Below are positions 44,907 through 55,943 of a DNA stretch of 64,000 nucleotides, in pieces. Numbering within the stretch: position 1 is the stretch's first letter; each line of letters starts with the position of its first letter. The position numbers and the translations under genes were made by a program. Source of the stretch: Klebsiella planticola ATCC 33531 (GTDB lineage Bacteria > Pseudomonadota > Gammaproteobacteria > Enterobacterales > Enterobacteriaceae); assembly GCF_000735435.1 (NCBI RefSeq), contig NZ_JMPP01000019.1, positions 1 through 64,000 on the forward strand, in the 5' to 3' direction. The notes beneath the pieces are model-generated. The model ran no database searches, was not told the DNA's origin, and saw only the letters and a program-made list of their open reading frames with translations.

Positions 44907-45641
44907 ATGTCCGTACTCGATCTAAATGTCCTTAACGAATTACCGAAGGTCGATCGCATTTTGCAACTGGCGGAAACCAATAGCCAGCTGGAAAAGCTGA
45001 GCGCGGAAGAGCGCGTGGCGTGGGCGCTGGAAAACCTTCCGGGCGAATACGTGCTCTCTTCGAGCTTTGGTATTCAGGCGGCGGTGAGCCTGCATCTGGT
45101 CAATCAGGTACGGCCGGATATTCCGGTCATTCTGACCGATACCGGCTATCTGTTCCCGGAAACCTACCGGTTTATCGACGAGTTAACGGATAAGCTCAAG
45201 CTGAACCTGAAGGTCTATCGGGCGAAGGAGAGCGCCGCCTGGCAGGAGGCTCGCTACGGTAAGCTGTGGGAGCAGGGCGTTGAAGGCATTGAGAAATACA
45301 ATGAGATCAACAAAGTCGAACCGATGAACCGGGCCCTGGAAGAGCTGAACGCGCAAACCTGGTTTGCGGGGCTCCGCCGGGAACAGTCCGGCAGCCGCGC
45401 CACGCTCCCGGTGCTGGCCATTCAGCGCGGGGTCTTTAAAGTGCTGCCGATCATCGACTGGGATAACCGTACCGTCTATCAGTACCTGCAAAAGCACGGC
45501 CTCACATACCATCCGCTGTGGGAACAGGGCTATCTTTCGGTAGGGGATACCCACACCACCCGCAAATGGGAACCGGGGATGGCAGAAGAAGAGACCCGTT
45601 TCTTCGGCCTGAAGCGCGAGTGCGGGCTGCACGAAGGCTAA
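44907..45641 (+). CDS. cysH: PAPS reductase CysH
   Basis: 244-aa thioredoxin-dependent phosphoadenylylsulfate reductase producing sulfite. The PP-loop-like motif is [17 protein letters not shown]; the C-terminal ECGLH holds the single catalytic cysteine of the cluster-less enterobacterial class. AGGT precedes the ATG. Last gene of cysJIH; a terminator follows, then iap in convergent orientation. Confidence 0.97.
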   Translation: MSVLDLNVLNELPKVDRILQLAETNSQLEKLSAEERVAWALENLPGEYVLSSSFGIQAAVSLHLVNQVRPDIPVILTDTGYLFPETYRFIDELTDKLKLNLKVYRAKESAAWQEARYGKLWEQGVEGIEKYNEINKVEPMNRALEELNAQTWFAGLRREQSGSRATLPVLAIQRGVFKVLPIIDWDNRTVYQYLQKHGLTYHPLWEQGYLSVGDTHTTRKWEPGMAEEETRFFGLKRECGLHEG

Positions 45642-45667
45642 ATCACCGACGACGGTTGTGCTAAGAC

Positions 45668-45698
45668 AAAGCCCTCAGTCTGAACGACGAGGGCTTTT
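45668..45698. terminator. cysH terminator
   Basis: AAAGCCCTC and GAGGGCTTT enclose a 12-base loop, with TTTTC after the stem on the plus strand and TTTGTC on the minus strand. It can serve both cysH and iap. Confidence 0.75.
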
Positions 45699-45717
45699 CA
45701 TATCGCCGGGCAGCGGA

Positions 45718-46761
45718 TTAGCTCTGCTTTTCTGCCTTCGCCAGCTCTTTTATCAGCGGCAGCATCACCTTGACGACATCGCGGCTGCGGTGTTCGATAC
45801 GACCCGGCAGCGCTTTATCAATATGCTGCTGGTTATCCAGCTGTACGTCATGCCAGCTGGTTCCTCGCGGGAAGGAGGCGGATTTGTTGCGTTGCTGAGA
45901 GCCATCTTTCTTACCCAGAGACCAGTTCGTGGCCTCCACGGACAGGACCGGGATCCCTGCGCCATCAAATATGCTGGCGTCATTACAGCAGCCGGTGCCC
46001 TGCGGATAATCATGATTGAGGCCAGGATTGGTATAGGCGGCAATCCCTTTGCTGCGCGCAATAGCCAGAGCGCGGTCTCGGGTGAGTTTGCGAATCGAGG
46101 CGGGAGTGCTGCGCCCGCTATTGAAATAGAGCTTATCGCCAACCACCAGATTATCGAGATTGATCACCAGCAGGGTATTTTTCTTCTCTGCATCGCTCAT
46201 TCGCTTCAGTATATTTTGCGCGCCGAGATTCCCTTCTTCTTCACCGCTTGAAGCGATAAAGCGAATGCCATAGTGAGTGGACACATTTTTCAACCGCTCG
46301 GCCAGCTCCAGCAATACGCCCACGCCGACGGCATTATCGTCGATGCCCTGCAGGGTCAGGCCGCCAAGGTTGCGTTCGACATCAGCATCACTCATCGGCG
46401 CATAGGTATCGAGATGTGCCATCACGATGATCTGCTGGCGTGCCGCACCTTCGTGGGCGGCAATGACGGTGCTGCCGGTAACGTTTTGCCAGTTTTTCCG
46501 TTTATCCGTATTGCTGTAGATATAGCGCGCATGGAAGCTGCGGATATCGCTTTGATAGCCCATTTGGGCAAACTGCTGACGCACATAGTCCGCCGACAGC
46601 ATTTCAGCGGGCGAACCGGTCATTCTTCCGGGAAAAACAGTCGCGATATGACGAGCCTGGGTATTTGCGGTTTCGCCCATGGCGCTGAAAGCCGGGGCGG
46701 AGAAGACAAAACCTGCGCCAAGCGCCAGGGGAAGGAGGCGGCGGCACAACGCGGAAAACAT
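45718..46761 (-). CDS. iap: Periplasmic aminopeptidase Iap (alkaline phosphatase isozyme conversion)
   Basis: 347-aa M28-family zinc aminopeptidase that trims N-terminal arginine from alkaline phosphatase in the periplasm. The signal peptide spans about residues 1-28 (CRRLLPLALGAGFVFSAPAFSA). Zinc-site stretches are MAHLDTYAP, GIDDNAVGVGVLLELA and SSGEEEGNLGA. ATG 46761 is preceded by AAAGGA; the frame stays open upstream to 46800 but that part is not conserved. In E. coli and many Klebsiella a CRISPR-Cas locus lies on the cysH side; here it is missing. Confidence 0.93.
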   Translation of the reverse strand: MFSALCRRLLPLALGAGFVFSAPAFSAMGETANTQARHIATVFPGRMTGSPAEMLSADYVRQQFAQMGYQSDIRSFHARYIYSNTDKRKNWQNVTGSTVIAAHEGAARQQIIVMAHLDTYAPMSDADVERNLGGLTLQGIDDNAVGVGVLLELAERLKNVSTHYGIRFIASSGEEEGNLGAQNILKRMSDAEKKNTLLVINLDNLVVGDKLYFNSGRSTPASIRKLTRDRALAIARSKGIAAYTNPGLNHDYPQGTGCCNDASIFDGAGIPVLSVEATNWSLGKKDGSQQRNKSASFPRGTSWHDVQLDNQQHIDKALPGRIEHRSRDVVKVMLPLIKELAKAEKQS

Positions 46762-46827
46762 AGCGGGGGTCCTTTCTCGAGGGAAAAATTTAACGCTCAT
46801 AGTATGAAACTGTGACTGCGGTTAAAC

Positions 46828-46947
46828 AATTTCATTTGCTCTTAAATAGCGGAAAAATCGCGCGTTAAGCACTTTTTGATATTTGCTTTTTCAGGTCGTT
46901 ATTCTTTTGGGTAACTACTCATTCCATTTAGTAATTTCATTTGCTCT
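46828..46947. promoter_or_regulatory. Direct repeats and promoter between iap and cysG
   Basis: AATTTCATTTGCTCT occurs exactly at 46828-46842 and 46933-46947, 105 bp apart start to start, i.e. about ten helical turns. They flank the divergent iap and cysG-cysDNC promoters; TATAGT (46959-46964) after the second copy is a likely -10. CysB is the expected regulator of cysDNC, and these repeats may be part of its sites. Confidence 0.5.
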
Positions 46948-46999
46948 AAACAGCACCCTATAGTCGCTCTATGACTGATTGTAAGCGAGTTGTTGCAAC

Positions 47000-48415
47000 G
47001 TGGACTATTTGCCCCTGTTTGCCGAACTGAAAGAAAAACCGGTGCTGGTTATTGGCGGCGGGGATATTGCGGCGCGCAAAATTATGTTCTTGCGCCGGGC
47101 AGGAGCCAACGTACAGGTCGTGGCGGCAGCATTATCTGCAGAGGTTGCCGCTCTGGTTGAACGCCAGGAGATTCAGTGGCGGGCCCACGCGTTTGAAGAA
47201 CCACAGCTGGACGACGTCTTTTTAGTGATTGCCGCGACTGACGATGACGCGCTCAATCAGCGAGTTTCCGCTGCCGCCAACGCCCGTTACCGGTTGGTGA
47301 ACGTTGTCGATAATCAGCCGCTCTGTTCGGTGGTGTTTCCCTCCATCGTGGACCGTTCTCCGCTGCTGATAGCGATATTCTCCGGCGGTTCGGCACCGGT
47401 ATTGTCGCGGCTGATTCGCGAAAAAATTGAAGCGCTGCTGCCCACCAACCTGGGACGCGTCGCCGAGGCGGCCAGCTACTGGCGGCATCATATCAAAACG
47501 CATCTGACGACGACGGCAGCACGTCGGCGCTTCTGGGAGCGGGTCTTCAATGGCCGCTTTGCCAGTCTGATGATTGCCGGAAATAAAGCCGCCGCCGATA
47601 AGGTGCTGGAAGAAGAACTGCATCATCCGGAAAAACGGCTGGGTGAAATTATTCTCGTCGGCGCCGGGCCGGGCGATGCCGGGCTGCTGACGCTGCGCGG
47701 CCTGCAGGCGGTGCAGAAGGCGGACGTGGTGTTTTATGACCATCTGGTGACGCCGGAGATCCGCGAGCTGGTGCGCCGCGATGCCGAGATGATCTGCGTG
47801 GGTAAGCGCGCGGGCGAACACTCGGTGCCGCAGCATGAAACGAACCAGATGCTGGTCGAAGCGGCGCGAGAAGGCAAAACGGTGGTGCGCCTGAAAGGCG
47901 GCGATCCGTTTATTTTCGGACGCGGCGGCGAAGAGCTACAGGCGGCGGCCACCGCAGGAATTCCGTTTCAGGTGGTTCCGGGCGTAACGGCTGCTGCCGG
48001 GGCGACGGCCTATGCCGGCATTCCGCTGACCCATCGCGATTATGCCCAGAGCGTCACCTTCGTCACCGGTCATTACAAGGCCGACAGCGCCGCGCACGAC
48101 TGGTCGCTGCTGGCGCAAAGCCGTCAGACGCTGGCTATCTACATGGGCACGATGAAAGCGGCGGAAATCAGCGCACAGCTGATCGTCCACGGTCGGGATA
48201 GTAATACGCCGGTGGCGGTGATTTCTCGCGGTACCCGCGCCGATCAGCAAACGATAACGGGCACATTACAGCAGCTCGAAGAGCTGGCGAAAGATGCCCC
48301 GATGCCCGCTCTGCTGGTCGTGGGCGAAGTGGTGCAATTACACCACCAGCTCGCCTGGTTTCAACAAACAACTCAAGCAGATGCGTTTAACGCCTCTGTG
48401 GTGAATCTGGCTTAA
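47000..48415 (+). CDS. cysG: Siroheme synthase CysG (copy beside cysDNC)
   Basis: 471-aa trifunctional enzyme making siroheme from uroporphyrinogen III. The N-terminal dehydrogenase/ferrochelatase domain has [12 protein letters not shown] and [18 protein letters not shown]; the C-terminal methyltransferase (from about residue 217) has [32 protein letters not shown] and [13 protein letters not shown]. Start is GTG at 47000. E. coli has its only cysG with nirBDC; this additional position, 9 bp ahead of cysD, ties siroheme supply to sulfite reductase demand. Extra 14 residues at the C terminus relative to E. coli. Confidence 0.93.
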   Translation: MDYLPLFAELKEKPVLVIGGGDIAARKIMFLRRAGANVQVVAAALSAEVAALVERQEIQWRAHAFEEPQLDDVFLVIAATDDDALNQRVSAAANARYRLVNVVDNQPLCSVVFPSIVDRSPLLIAIFSGGSAPVLSRLIREKIEALLPTNLGRVAEAASYWRHHIKTHLTTTAARRRFWERVFNGRFASLMIAGNKAAADKVLEEELHHPEKRLGEIILVGAGPGDAGLLTLRGLQAVQKADVVFYDHLVTPEIRELVRRDAEMICVGKRAGEHSVPQHETNQMLVEAAREGKTVVRLKGGDPFIFGRGGEELQAAATAGIPFQVVPGVTAAAGATAYAGIPLTHRDYAQSVTFVTGHYKADSAAHDWSLLAQSRQTLAIYMGTMKAAEISAQLIVHGRDSNTPVAVISRGTRADQQTITGTLQQLEELAKDAPMPALLVVGEVVQLHHQLAWFQQTTQADAFNASVVNLA

Positions 48416-48424
48416 GGAACGGTT

Positions 48425-49333
48425 ATGGACCAAAAACGACTCACTCACCTGCGGCAACTGGAGGCTGAAAGCATCCACATTATTCGCGAGGTGGCCGCCG
48501 AATTCTCTAACCCGGTGATGATGTACTCCATCGGTAAAGATTCCAGCGTCATGCTGCATCTGGCGCGTAAAGCGTTTTATCCGGGAACCCTGCCTTTTCC
48601 GCTGCTGCACGTTGATACCGGCTGGAAATTCCGCGAGATGTATGAATTCCGCGACCGTACTGCCAAAGCCTACGGCTGCGAGCTGCTGGTGCACAAAAAC
48701 CCGGAAGGGGTGGCGATGGGGATTAACCCGTTTGTTCACGGCAGCGCCAAGCACACCGACATCATGAAGACCGAGGGTCTGAAGCAGGCGCTGGACAAAT
48801 ACGGCTTTGATGCTGCGTTTGGCGGCGCCCGTCGCGACGAAGAAAAATCCCGCGCCAAAGAGCGTATCTACTCTTTCCGCGACCGTTTCCACCGCTGGGA
48901 TCCGAAAAACCAGCGTCCGGAGCTATGGCACAACTACAACGGCCAGATTAACAAGGGCGAAAGCATCCGCGTCTTCCCGCTCTCCAACTGGACCGAGCTG
49001 GATATCTGGCAGTATATCTATCTGGAAAATATCGAAATCGTTCCGCTGTATCTGGCGGCCGAACGTCCGGTGCTTGAGCGCGACGGTATGCTGATGATGA
49101 TTGATGACGATCGTATCGATCTGCAACCGGGCGAGATGATCAAAAAGCAGATGGTGCGCTTCCGTACTTTAGGCTGCTGGCCGCTGACCGGCGCGGTGGA
49201 ATCCAATGCGCAAACGCTGCCGGAGATTATTGAAGAGATGCTGGTTTCCACCACCAGCGAGCGTCAGGGTCGTATGATTGACCGCGACCAGGCCGGCTCC
49301 ATGGAGCTGAAGAAACGTCAGGGGTATTTCTAA
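48425..49333 (+). CDS. cysD: Sulfate adenylyltransferase subunit 2 CysD
   Basis: 302-aa catalytic subunit of ATP sulfurylase, forming APS from ATP and sulfate. The PP-loop is [28 protein letters not shown] and [11 protein letters not shown] follow. Acts with CysN. AAGGA precedes the ATG; 9 bp before cysN. Confidence 0.97.
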   Translation: MDQKRLTHLRQLEAESIHIIREVAAEFSNPVMMYSIGKDSSVMLHLARKAFYPGTLPFPLLHVDTGWKFREMYEFRDRTAKAYGCELLVHKNPEGVAMGINPFVHGSAKHTDIMKTEGLKQALDKYGFDAAFGGARRDEEKSRAKERIYSFRDRFHRWDPKNQRPELWHNYNGQINKGESIRVFPLSNWTELDIWQYIYLENIEIVPLYLAAERPVLERDGMLMMIDDDRIDLQPGEMIKKQMVRFRTLGCWPLTGAVESNAQTLPEIIEEMLVSTTSERQGRMIDRDQAGSMELKKRQGYF

Positions 49334-49342
49334 GGAGCCGCC

Positions 49343-50770
49343 ATGAACACGACCATTGCCCAACAAATTGCTAATGAAGGCGGCGTAGAAGCTTATCTGC
49401 ACGCGCAACAGCACAAAAGCCTGCTGCGCTTCCTGACCTGCGGCAGCGTCGATGACGGGAAAAGTACCCTGATTGGCCGCCTGCTGCACGATACCCGGCA
49501 GATTTACGAAGATCAGCTCTCATCGCTGCATAACGACAGTAAGCGTCACGGTACGCAGGGTGAAAAACTGGATCTGGCGCTGCTGGTGGATGGCCTGCAG
49601 GCTGAGCGCGAGCAGGGCATCACCATTGATGTCGCCTATCGCTATTTCTCTACCGAGAAACGCAAATTTATTATCGCCGACACCCCGGGGCACGAGCAGT
49701 ACACCCGCAATATGGCCACCGGCGCTTCCACCTGCGATCTGGCGATTCTGCTGATGGATGCGCGCAAAGGCGTGCTCGATCAGACCCGTCGTCACAGCTT
49801 TATCTCGACGCTGCTGGGGATTAAAAACCTGGTGGTGGCGGTGAACAAAATGGACCTGGTGGATTTTAGCGAAGAGACGTTTAATCGCATTCGCGAAGAG
49901 TATCTCTCGTTTGCTGAGCAGCTGCCGGGCGATGTCGATATTCGCTTTGTTCCGCTTTCTGCCCTCGAGGGGGACAACGTCGCGACCCAGAGTGCCAGCA
50001 TGCCGTGGTACAGCGGCCCGACGCTGCTGGAAGTGCTGGAAACTGTTGAAATTCGTCGCGTGGTGGAAAATCAGCCGCTGCGCTTCCCGGTCCAGTTCGT
50101 TAACCGGCCCAACCTCGACTTCCGCGGTTTCTCCGGGACCGTGGCCTCCGGTAGCGTCAAGGTCGGACAGCGTCTGAAGGTGCTGCCGTCGGGCGTGGAA
50201 TCCAGCGTGGCGCGGATCGTGACCTTTGACGGCGACCTGCAGGAAGCTGGCGCCGGTGAAGCGATTACCATCGTACTGAAAGACGAAATTGATATCAGCC
50301 GCGGCGATCTGCTGGTGGATGCTCAGGTGACGCTGCCTGCGGTACAGAGCGCCAGCGTGGACGTGGTCTGGATGGCCGAACAGGCGTTAGCCCCGGGCCA
50401 GAGCTATGACATTAAAATTGCCGGCAAGAAAACCCGCGCTCGCGTCGACGGCATTCGCTATCAGGTTGATATCAACAATTTGACCCAGCGTGAAGTCGAG
50501 TCGCTGCCGCTGAACGGGATTGGCCTTGTCGATTTGACCTTCGACGAGCCGCTGGTGCTGGACAAATATCAGCATAACCCGGTAACCGGCGGGTTGATCT
50601 TCATCGACCGGTTGACCAACGTCACGGTAGGCGCCGGTATGGTGCGCGAACCGCTGGAACAGCGCCAGGCGTCAGCATCAGCGTTCAGCGCGTTTGAGCT
50701 GGAGCTGAATCAGCTGATCCGTAAACACTTCCCGCACTGGGACGCGCGTGACCTGCTGGGAGGCAAGTAA
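49343..50770 (+). CDS. cysN: Sulfate adenylyltransferase subunit 1 CysN (GTPase)
   Basis: 475-aa translation-factor-like GTPase that drives APS formation. G1 is [17 protein letters not shown]3 [12 protein letters not shown]4 NKMD; beta-barrel domains follow. Its stop overlaps the cysC start by one base. Confidence 0.97.
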   Translation: MNTTIAQQIANEGGVEAYLHAQQHKSLLRFLTCGSVDDGKSTLIGRLLHDTRQIYEDQLSSLHNDSKRHGTQGEKLDLALLVDGLQAEREQGITIDVAYRYFSTEKRKFIIADTPGHEQYTRNMATGASTCDLAILLMDARKGVLDQTRRHSFISTLLGIKNLVVAVNKMDLVDFSEETFNRIREEYLSFAEQLPGDVDIRFVPLSALEGDNVATQSASMPWYSGPTLLEVLETVEIRRVVENQPLRFPVQFVNRPNLDFRGFSGTVASGSVKVGQRLKVLPSGVESSVARIVTFDGDLQEAGAGEAITIVLKDEIDISRGDLLVDAQVTLPAVQSASVDVVWMAEQALAPGQSYDIKIAGKKTRARVDGIRYQVDINNLTQREVESLPLNGIGLVDLTFDEPLVLDKYQHNPVTGGLIFIDRLTNVTVGAGMVREPLEQRQASASAFSAFELELNQLIRKHFPHWDARDLLGGK

Positions 50771-51375
50771 TGGCCCTGCATGACGAAAACGTCGTCTGGC
50801 ACGCCCATCCGGTTACCCAGCAGCAGCGCGAACAGCACCACGGCCATCGCGGCGTGGTGCTGTGGTTTACCGGGCTCTCCGGCTCCGGTAAATCCACCGT
50901 TGCTGGCGCGCTGGAAGAGGCGCTGCATCAGCTGGGCGTCAGCACCTATCTGCTGGATGGCGATAACGTGCGGCACGGTCTGTGTAGCGATCTCGGTTTT
51001 AGCGATAGCGATCGTAAAGAGAATATTCGTCGCGTCGGGGAAGTGGCGAAACTAATGGTGGATGCCGGGCTGGTGGTATTGACGGCGTTTATCTCTCCGC
51101 ACCGTGCCGAACGGCAGATGGTGCGCGAGCGCTTAGGCGAAGGGCGCTTTATCGAAGTGTTTGTCGATACGCCGCTGGCTATCTGTGAGGCGCGGGATCC
51201 AAAGGGGTTATACAAGAAGGCGCGTGCGGGTGAATTGCGTAATTTTACCGGGATTGATTCAGTGTATGAATCGCCGGAAAGGGCGGAAATTCATCTGGAT
51301 GGTGAACAATTGGTAACAAATTTGGTGCACCAACTATTAGACCTCCTCAGACAGAGCGATATTATCAGATCCTGA
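50770..51375 (+). CDS. cysC: APS kinase CysC
   Basis: 201-aa kinase phosphorylating APS to PAPS. Walker A is [32 protein letters not shown] (phospho-serine region) and [13 protein letters not shown] are conserved. Last step before CysH; translationally coupled to cysN. Confidence 0.97.
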   Translation: MALHDENVVWHAHPVTQQQREQHHGHRGVVLWFTGLSGSGKSTVAGALEEALHQLGVSTYLLDGDNVRHGLCSDLGFSDSDRKENIRRVGEVAKLMVDAGLVVLTAFISPHRAERQMVRERLGEGRFIEVFVDTPLAICEARDPKGLYKKARAGELRNFTGIDSVYESPERAEIHLDGEQLVTNLVHQLLDLLRQSDIIRS

Positions 51376-51423
51376 AACGGCGGCGGCATTGAGATGCCGG
51401 TCGCCCGGTCAACAGGATTCGAT

Positions 51424-51750
51424 ATGCGCAATACCCAGAACATCAGTATTATTCGCTCAGAACCACCACCGGTGGCCCATGACGAGACCACCTGGTCTTT
51501 GTCAGGCGCTGCCGTGGGCTTTATTTCATGGCTGCTGGCGCTGGGTATTCCCTTCCTCATGTATGGCAGTAATACGCTTTTTTTCCTCCTCTATACCTGG
51601 CCCTTTTTTCTCGCCTTAATGCCGGTTGCCGTGGTTGTTGGGATTGCGCTGCACTCGCTGTTGAACGGTAAGCTCCTGTACAGCGTCTGCGCGACGATTT
51701 TGACCGTGGGGCTGATGTTTGGTCTGCTGTTCCTCTGGTTGTTGGGATAG
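51424..51750 (+). CDS. ygbE: DUF3561 inner-membrane protein YgbE
   Basis: 108-aa small membrane protein of unknown role with three hydrophobic helices (about residues 27-48, 52-75, 85-105). TWSLSGAAVGFISWLLALG and TWPFFLALMPVAVVVGIALHSL match E. coli YgbE. The ATG at 51424 behind AGGA gives the usual N terminus MRNTQNI. Between cysC and ftsB. Confidence 0.92.
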   Translation: MRNTQNISIIRSEPPPVAHDETTWSLSGAAVGFISWLLALGIPFLMYGSNTLFFLLYTWPFFLALMPVAVVVGIALHSLLNGKLLYSVCATILTVGLMFGLLFLWLLG

Positions 51751-51890
51751 TCCTTTCTGCGTATGAATCAAGCCTGGGTATCGGCGACAGAAATGTGTTA
51801 CAGTCCCCGCGTTACGCGGCGTCGTCCGCGCGTCGGAGTGAAATACTCGGGCGAGTTATGGGATGATGATGCCGTTTTTCAGGGGGCAGA

Positions 51891-52202
51891 ATGGGTAAAT
51901 TAACGCTGCTACTATTGGCTTTGCTGGTCTGGCTACAGTACTCGCTGTGGTTCGGTAAAAATGGTCTGCATGACTATAGCCGGGTGAATGACGACGTCAC
52001 CGCGCAGCAAGCCACTAACAGCAAATTAAAGGCGCGCAACGATCAACTCTTTGCGGAAATCGATGACCTTAACGGCGGTCAGGAAGCGATCGAAGAGCGC
52101 GCACGCAATGAACTAAGCATGACCCGCCCGGGCGAAACATTTTATCGTCTGGTCCCGGATGCGTCTAAGCGCAACCAGGGGTCGGCGCAGAACAATCGAT
52201 AA
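51891..52202 (+). CDS. ftsB: Cell division protein FtsB
   Basis: 103-aa bitopic division protein with a short cytoplasmic N terminus, one membrane helix ([17 protein letters not shown], residues 3-19) and a periplasmic coiled coil (about 29-70) that binds FtsL and FtsQ. AGGGGGCAGA precedes the ATG. 19 bp before ispD. Confidence 0.96.
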   Translation: MGKLTLLLLALLVWLQYSLWFGKNGLHDYSRVNDDVTAQQATNSKLKARNDQLFAEIDDLNGGQEAIEERARNELSMTRPGETFYRLVPDASKRNQGSAQNNR

Positions 52203-52221
52203 ACAAGCCCAGGATTACGAC

Positions 52222-52932
52222 ATGGCAGCCACTTTTCCGGGTGTTTGCGCCGTGGTACCGGCAGCCGGTTTTGGCCGCCGCATGCAAACGGAATGCCCGA
52301 AACAATATCTCTCAATCGGTAACAAAACGATTCTCGAACACGCGGTCGCCGCGCTGTTGGCGAACGCGTGCGTGCAGCGCGTGGTGATTGCCGTCAGTCC
52401 CGGCGATATCCGCTTTAGCCAGCTGCCGCTGGCCACTCATCCGCAGATTACCGTCGTCGACGGCGGGGCCGAGCGCGCTGACTCCGTACTGGCTGGTCTA
52501 CAGGCGCTGCCTGAAGCTGAATGGGTGCTGGTGCACGATGCCGCGCGCCCGTGCCTGCACCAGGACGACCTTCAGCGCCTGTTGGCGCTGCGCGAAACCA
52601 GTCGCGTGGGGGGCATTCTCGCCGCGCCGGTACGCGACACGATGAAACGTGCGGAACCCGGCAAGGTAGCCATTGCGCACACGGTCGACCGTAACGATCT
52701 GTGGCATGCGCTGACGCCGCAATTTTTCCCTCGTGAGCTCCTCCTCGACTGCCTGACGCGCGCGCTCAATGAAAGCGCGATCATTACCGATGAAGCCTCG
52801 GCGCTGGAGTACTGTGGCTTCCATCCCGAACTGGTCGCTGGCCGAGCTGATAATATTAAAGTGACGCGCCCGGAAGACCTGGCGCTGGCAGAATTTTACC
52901 TTACCCGTTCCCGACACCAGGAGAAGGCTTAA
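52222..52932 (+). CDS. ispD: MEP cytidylyltransferase IspD
   Basis: 236-aa enzyme joining CTP and 2-C-methyl-D-erythritol 4-phosphate in the MEP isoprenoid route. The nucleotide loop is [31 protein letters not shown] and [10 protein letters not shown] are conserved. The ATG at 52222 (MAATFPG) gives E. coli length; an earlier in-frame ATG overlaps ftsB. Stop overlaps ispF start by one base. Confidence 0.96.
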   Translation: MAATFPGVCAVVPAAGFGRRMQTECPKQYLSIGNKTILEHAVAALLANACVQRVVIAVSPGDIRFSQLPLATHPQITVVDGGAERADSVLAGLQALPEAEWVLVHDAARPCLHQDDLQRLLALRETSRVGGILAAPVRDTMKRAEPGKVAIAHTVDRNDLWHALTPQFFPRELLLDCLTRALNESAIITDEASALEYCGFHPELVAGRADNIKVTRPEDLALAEFYLTRSRHQEKA

Positions 52933-53411
52933 TGCGAATTGGACACGGTTTTGACGTACACGCTTTTGGCGGTGAAGGCCCAATCATCATTGGCGGGGTA
53001 CGCGTTCCCTATGAAAAAGGGCTGCTGGCCCACTCCGACGGCGATGTGGCGCTGCATGCGCTGACCGATGCCCTGCTTGGGGCGGCGGCGCTGGGGGATA
53101 TCGGCAAGCTGTTCCCGGATACCGACCCGGCCTTCAAGGGAGCCGACAGCCGTGAGCTGCTGCGCGAAGCCTGGCGGCGGATCCAGGCCAAAGGCTATGC
53201 CCTCGGAAACGTGGATGTCACCATCATCGCTCAGGCGCCGAAAATGTTGCCGCATATTCCGCAGATGCGTGTCTTTATCGCCGAAGACCTCGGCTGCCAT
53301 ATGGATGACGTCAACGTGAAAGCCACCACTACCGAGAAGCTGGGTTTCACCGGCCGCGGTGAAGGTATCGCCTGCGAAGCGGTAGCGCTGCTGCATAAGG
53401 TTCAGCCATGA
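52932..53411 (+). CDS. ispF: MEcPP synthase IspF
   Basis: 159-aa zinc enzyme cyclising CDP-ME 2-phosphate to 2-C-methyl-D-erythritol 2,4-cyclodiphosphate. Metal ligands are in GHGFDVHAF and [30 protein letters not shown] is the C-terminal signature. Overlaps truD by 4 bases. Confidence 0.97.
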   Translation: MRIGHGFDVHAFGGEGPIIIGGVRVPYEKGLLAHSDGDVALHALTDALLGAAALGDIGKLFPDTDPAFKGADSRELLREAWRRIQAKGYALGNVDVTIIAQAPKMLPHIPQMRVFIAEDLGCHMDDVNVKATTTEKLGFTGRGEGIACEAVALLHKVQP

Positions 53412-54457
53412 TCGCTTTCAATGACCTTACCTGGCTGCACGGTAAACCGCAGGGGCAGGGGATACTGAAAGCCAATCCGGAAGATTTCGTGGTGGTCGAA
53501 GATCTTGGCTTTGCGCCGGATGGCGAAGGCGAGCATCTGCTGGTACGGATTCTGAAAACGGACTGCAATACGCGGTTTGTGGCTGATGCGCTGGCTAAGT
53601 TCCTTAAAATCCATGCGCGTGAAGTGAGTTTTGCCGGGCAGAAAGATAAACATGCCGTGACCGAGCAGTGGCTGTGTGCCCGGCTTCCGGGCAAAGAGAT
53701 GCCCGATCTGAGTCAGTTTCAGCTGGAAGGTTGCCAGGTGCTGGAGTACGCGCGGCATAAACGCAAGCTGCGCCTCGGCGCGCTGAAGGGCAACCAGTTT
53801 ACCCTGATCCTGCGGGAAATTAGCGATCGCGAGGATGTCGAGCGGCGTCTGCAGGCCATTGCCGCGCAGGGTGTGCCGAACTATTTCGGCGCCCAGCGCT
53901 TTGGTATCGGCGGCAGCAATCTGCTGGGCGCGCTGCGCTGGGCGGAGAGCGGCGCACCGGTTCGCGATCGCAATAAACGCAGTTTTTGGCTGTCGGCGGC
54001 GCGTAGCGGCTTGTTTAATCAACAGGTCAGTATTAGATTAAAAAAACCGGAATTTAATCAGGTTGTTGATGGCGATGCGCTACAATTAGCGGGGCGCGGG
54101 AGCTGGTTTGTCGCTACGCCTGAGGAACGTGCGCAGCTGCAGGAGCGGGTTGATAACCGTGAACTGATGATTACGGCGGCGTTACCGGGAAGCGGCGAGT
54201 GGGGCAGCCAACGCGAGGCGCTGGCCGCCGAGCAGGCGGCCGTTGCAGAAGAGACGCAGCTCCAGGCTCTGCTGGTGCGGGAAAAAGTGGAAGCGGCGCG
54301 CCGGGCGATGCTGCTCTATCCGCAGCAGATGAGCTGGAACTGGTGGGATGACGTAACCGTTGAACTGCGTTTCTGGCTGCCGGCGGGCAGCTTCGCCACC
54401 AGCGTGGTAAGGGAACTTATCAATACAACGGGTGACTATGCGAATATTGCTGAGTAA
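53408..54457 (+). CDS. truD: tRNA pseudouridine(13) synthase TruD
   Basis: 349-aa pseudouridine synthase for U13 of tRNA(Glu). Catalytic aspartate in [14 protein letters not shown] (about residue 80); [12 protein letters not shown] is the second family signature. Its 3' end overlaps surE by 20 bases. Confidence 0.96.
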   Translation: MIAFNDLTWLHGKPQGQGILKANPEDFVVVEDLGFAPDGEGEHLLVRILKTDCNTRFVADALAKFLKIHAREVSFAGQKDKHAVTEQWLCARLPGKEMPDLSQFQLEGCQVLEYARHKRKLRLGALKGNQFTLILREISDREDVERRLQAIAAQGVPNYFGAQRFGIGGSNLLGALRWAESGAPVRDRNKRSFWLSAARSGLFNQQVSIRLKKPEFNQVVDGDALQLAGRGSWFVATPEERAQLQERVDNRELMITAALPGSGEWGSQREALAAEQAAVAEETQLQALLVREKVEAARRAMLLYPQQMSWNWWDDVTVELRFWLPAGSFATSVVRELINTTGDYANIAE

Positions 54458-55199
54458 CGATGACGGGATTCATGCGCCGGGTATTCAGACCCTGGCGAAG
54501 GCCTTACGGGAGTTTGCTGAGGTCCAGGTAGTTGCACCCGATCGTAACCGCAGCGGCGCATCGAACTCCCTGACTCTTGAGTCTTCGCTACGCACTTTCA
54601 CTTTCGATAACGGCGATATTGCCGTCCAGATGGGGACGCCAACGGACTGTGTCTATCTCGGCGTCAACGCCCTGATGCGTCCCCGTCCGGATATCGTGGT
54701 TTCCGGCATTAACGCCGGCCCCAATCTCGGCGATGACGTCATCTACTCCGGCACCGTCGCTGCCGCAATGGAAGGCCGTCATCTCGGCTTTCCGGCCCTG
54801 GCCGTCTCCTTGAATGGTCATCAACACTACGACACCGCGGCGGCAATTACCTGCTCTATCCTGCGTGCTTTAGGCCGCGAGCCGCTGCGTACCGGTCGCA
54901 TCCTCAATATCAATGTGCCCGATCTGCCTCTTGAGCAGATTAAAGGCATTCGCGTGACCCGCTGCGGCAGCAGACATCCCGCCGATCAGGTTATTCCGCA
55001 AAAAGATCCGCGCGGCAATACGCTGTACTGGATTGGCCCGCCGGGAGAGAAGCACGATGCCGGGCCGGATACCGATTTTGCGGCCGTCGATGAAGGCTAT
55101 GTCTCCGTGACGCCGCTGCACGTTGATTTAACCGCCCACCAGGCTCACGGGATGGTGGCCGACTGGCTCGATCGCGTCGGAGTGGAAACACAATGGTAA
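54438..55199 (+). CDS. surE: 5'/3'-nucleotidase SurE
   Basis: 253-aa metal-dependent survival protein phosphatase. Metal ligands are in [37 protein letters not shown] is the core signature. ATG 54438 ([10 protein letters not shown]) is the conserved start; an ATG 6 bases upstream is also in frame. Overlaps pcm by 7 bases. Confidence 0.96.
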   Translation: MRILLSNDDGIHAPGIQTLAKALREFAEVQVVAPDRNRSGASNSLTLESSLRTFTFDNGDIAVQMGTPTDCVYLGVNALMRPRPDIVVSGINAGPNLGDDVIYSGTVAAAMEGRHLGFPALAVSLNGHQHYDTAAAITCSILRALGREPLRTGRILNINVPDLPLEQIKGIRVTRCGSRHPADQVIPQKDPRGNTLYWIGPPGEKHDAGPDTDFAAVDEGYVSVTPLHVDLTAHQAHGMVADWLDRVGVETQW

Positions 55200-55819
55200 G
55201 CAAACGTGTTGAAAGCCTGCTGAATCAGCTGCGTACTCAGGGCATTGTTGACGAGCGCGTGCTCGAGGCGATAACCCTGGTACCGCGTGAGAAATTCGTT
55301 GATGAAGCCTTCGAACACAAGGCGTGGGAGAACACCGCACTCCCTATCGGCCAGGGGCAAACCATCTCGCAACCCTACATGGTGGCGCGGATGACGGAGC
55401 TGCTGACGCTGACGCCGGAATCGCGGGTGCTGGAGATTGGCACCGGGTCAGGCTACCAGACGGCGATACTGGCGCACCTCGTTCATCATGTGTGTTCGGT
55501 CGAACGGATTAAGAGTTTACAGTGGCAGGCGCGTCGTCGCCTGAAACAACTTGATTTACATAATGTTTCAACCCGTCATGGCGATGGATGGCAGGGTTGG
55601 AAGGCACGCGCTCCCTTTGATGCGATTATCGTCACCGCCGCGCCGCCGGAAGTGCCGCCAGCGCTGCTGGCGCAGCTGGATGAGGGAGGTGTGCTGGTAT
55701 TACCGGTGGGCGAGGAGCATCAGTTTCTGAAACGGATCCGTCGTCGCGGTAATGAGTTTGTGATGGATACCGTCGAAGCCGTGCGCTTTGTTCCCCTGGT
55801 GCAAGGGGAGCTGGCGTGA
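55193..55819 (+). CDS. pcm: Protein-L-isoaspartate O-methyltransferase Pcm
   Basis: 208-aa repair enzyme methylating isoaspartyl residues with SAM. SAM motif [16 protein letters not shown]; substrate motif [18 protein letters not shown]. In the surE-pcm-nlpD-rpoS stationary-phase survival cluster. Confidence 0.96.
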   Translation: MVSKRVESLLNQLRTQGIVDERVLEAITLVPREKFVDEAFEHKAWENTALPIGQGQTISQPYMVARMTELLTLTPESRVLEIGTGSGYQTAILAHLVHHVCSVERIKSLQWQARRRLKQLDLHNVSTRHGDGWQGWKARAPFDAIIVTAAPPEVPPALLAQLDEGGVLVLPVGEEHQFLKRIRRRGNEFVMDTVEAVRFVPLVQGELA

Positions 55820-55821
55820 GA

Positions 55822-55845
55822 CCCGGATTTATCCAGGTTTTTTTT
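55822..55845 (+). terminator. Possible terminator after pcm
   Basis: CCCGG ATTTAT CCAGG (one C-A mismatch) is followed immediately by eight T. The stem is short, so some read-through into nlpD is likely. Confidence 0.5.
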
Positions 55846-55943
55846 GCCTGACTTTAGGCGTAGGGTGGACACATTTTCAGTGTCCTGGCCGGGTGTTGTC
55901 CGGTAAGCAAGATATTGGCAGTTAACATATTCCTGGGGGATAA

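Noticed and set aside
45642-47000. CRISPR array near iap
   Set aside because: Searched by eye for regular 28-29 bp repeats; only a 15-bp pair 105 bp apart is present, which fits promoter elements instead.
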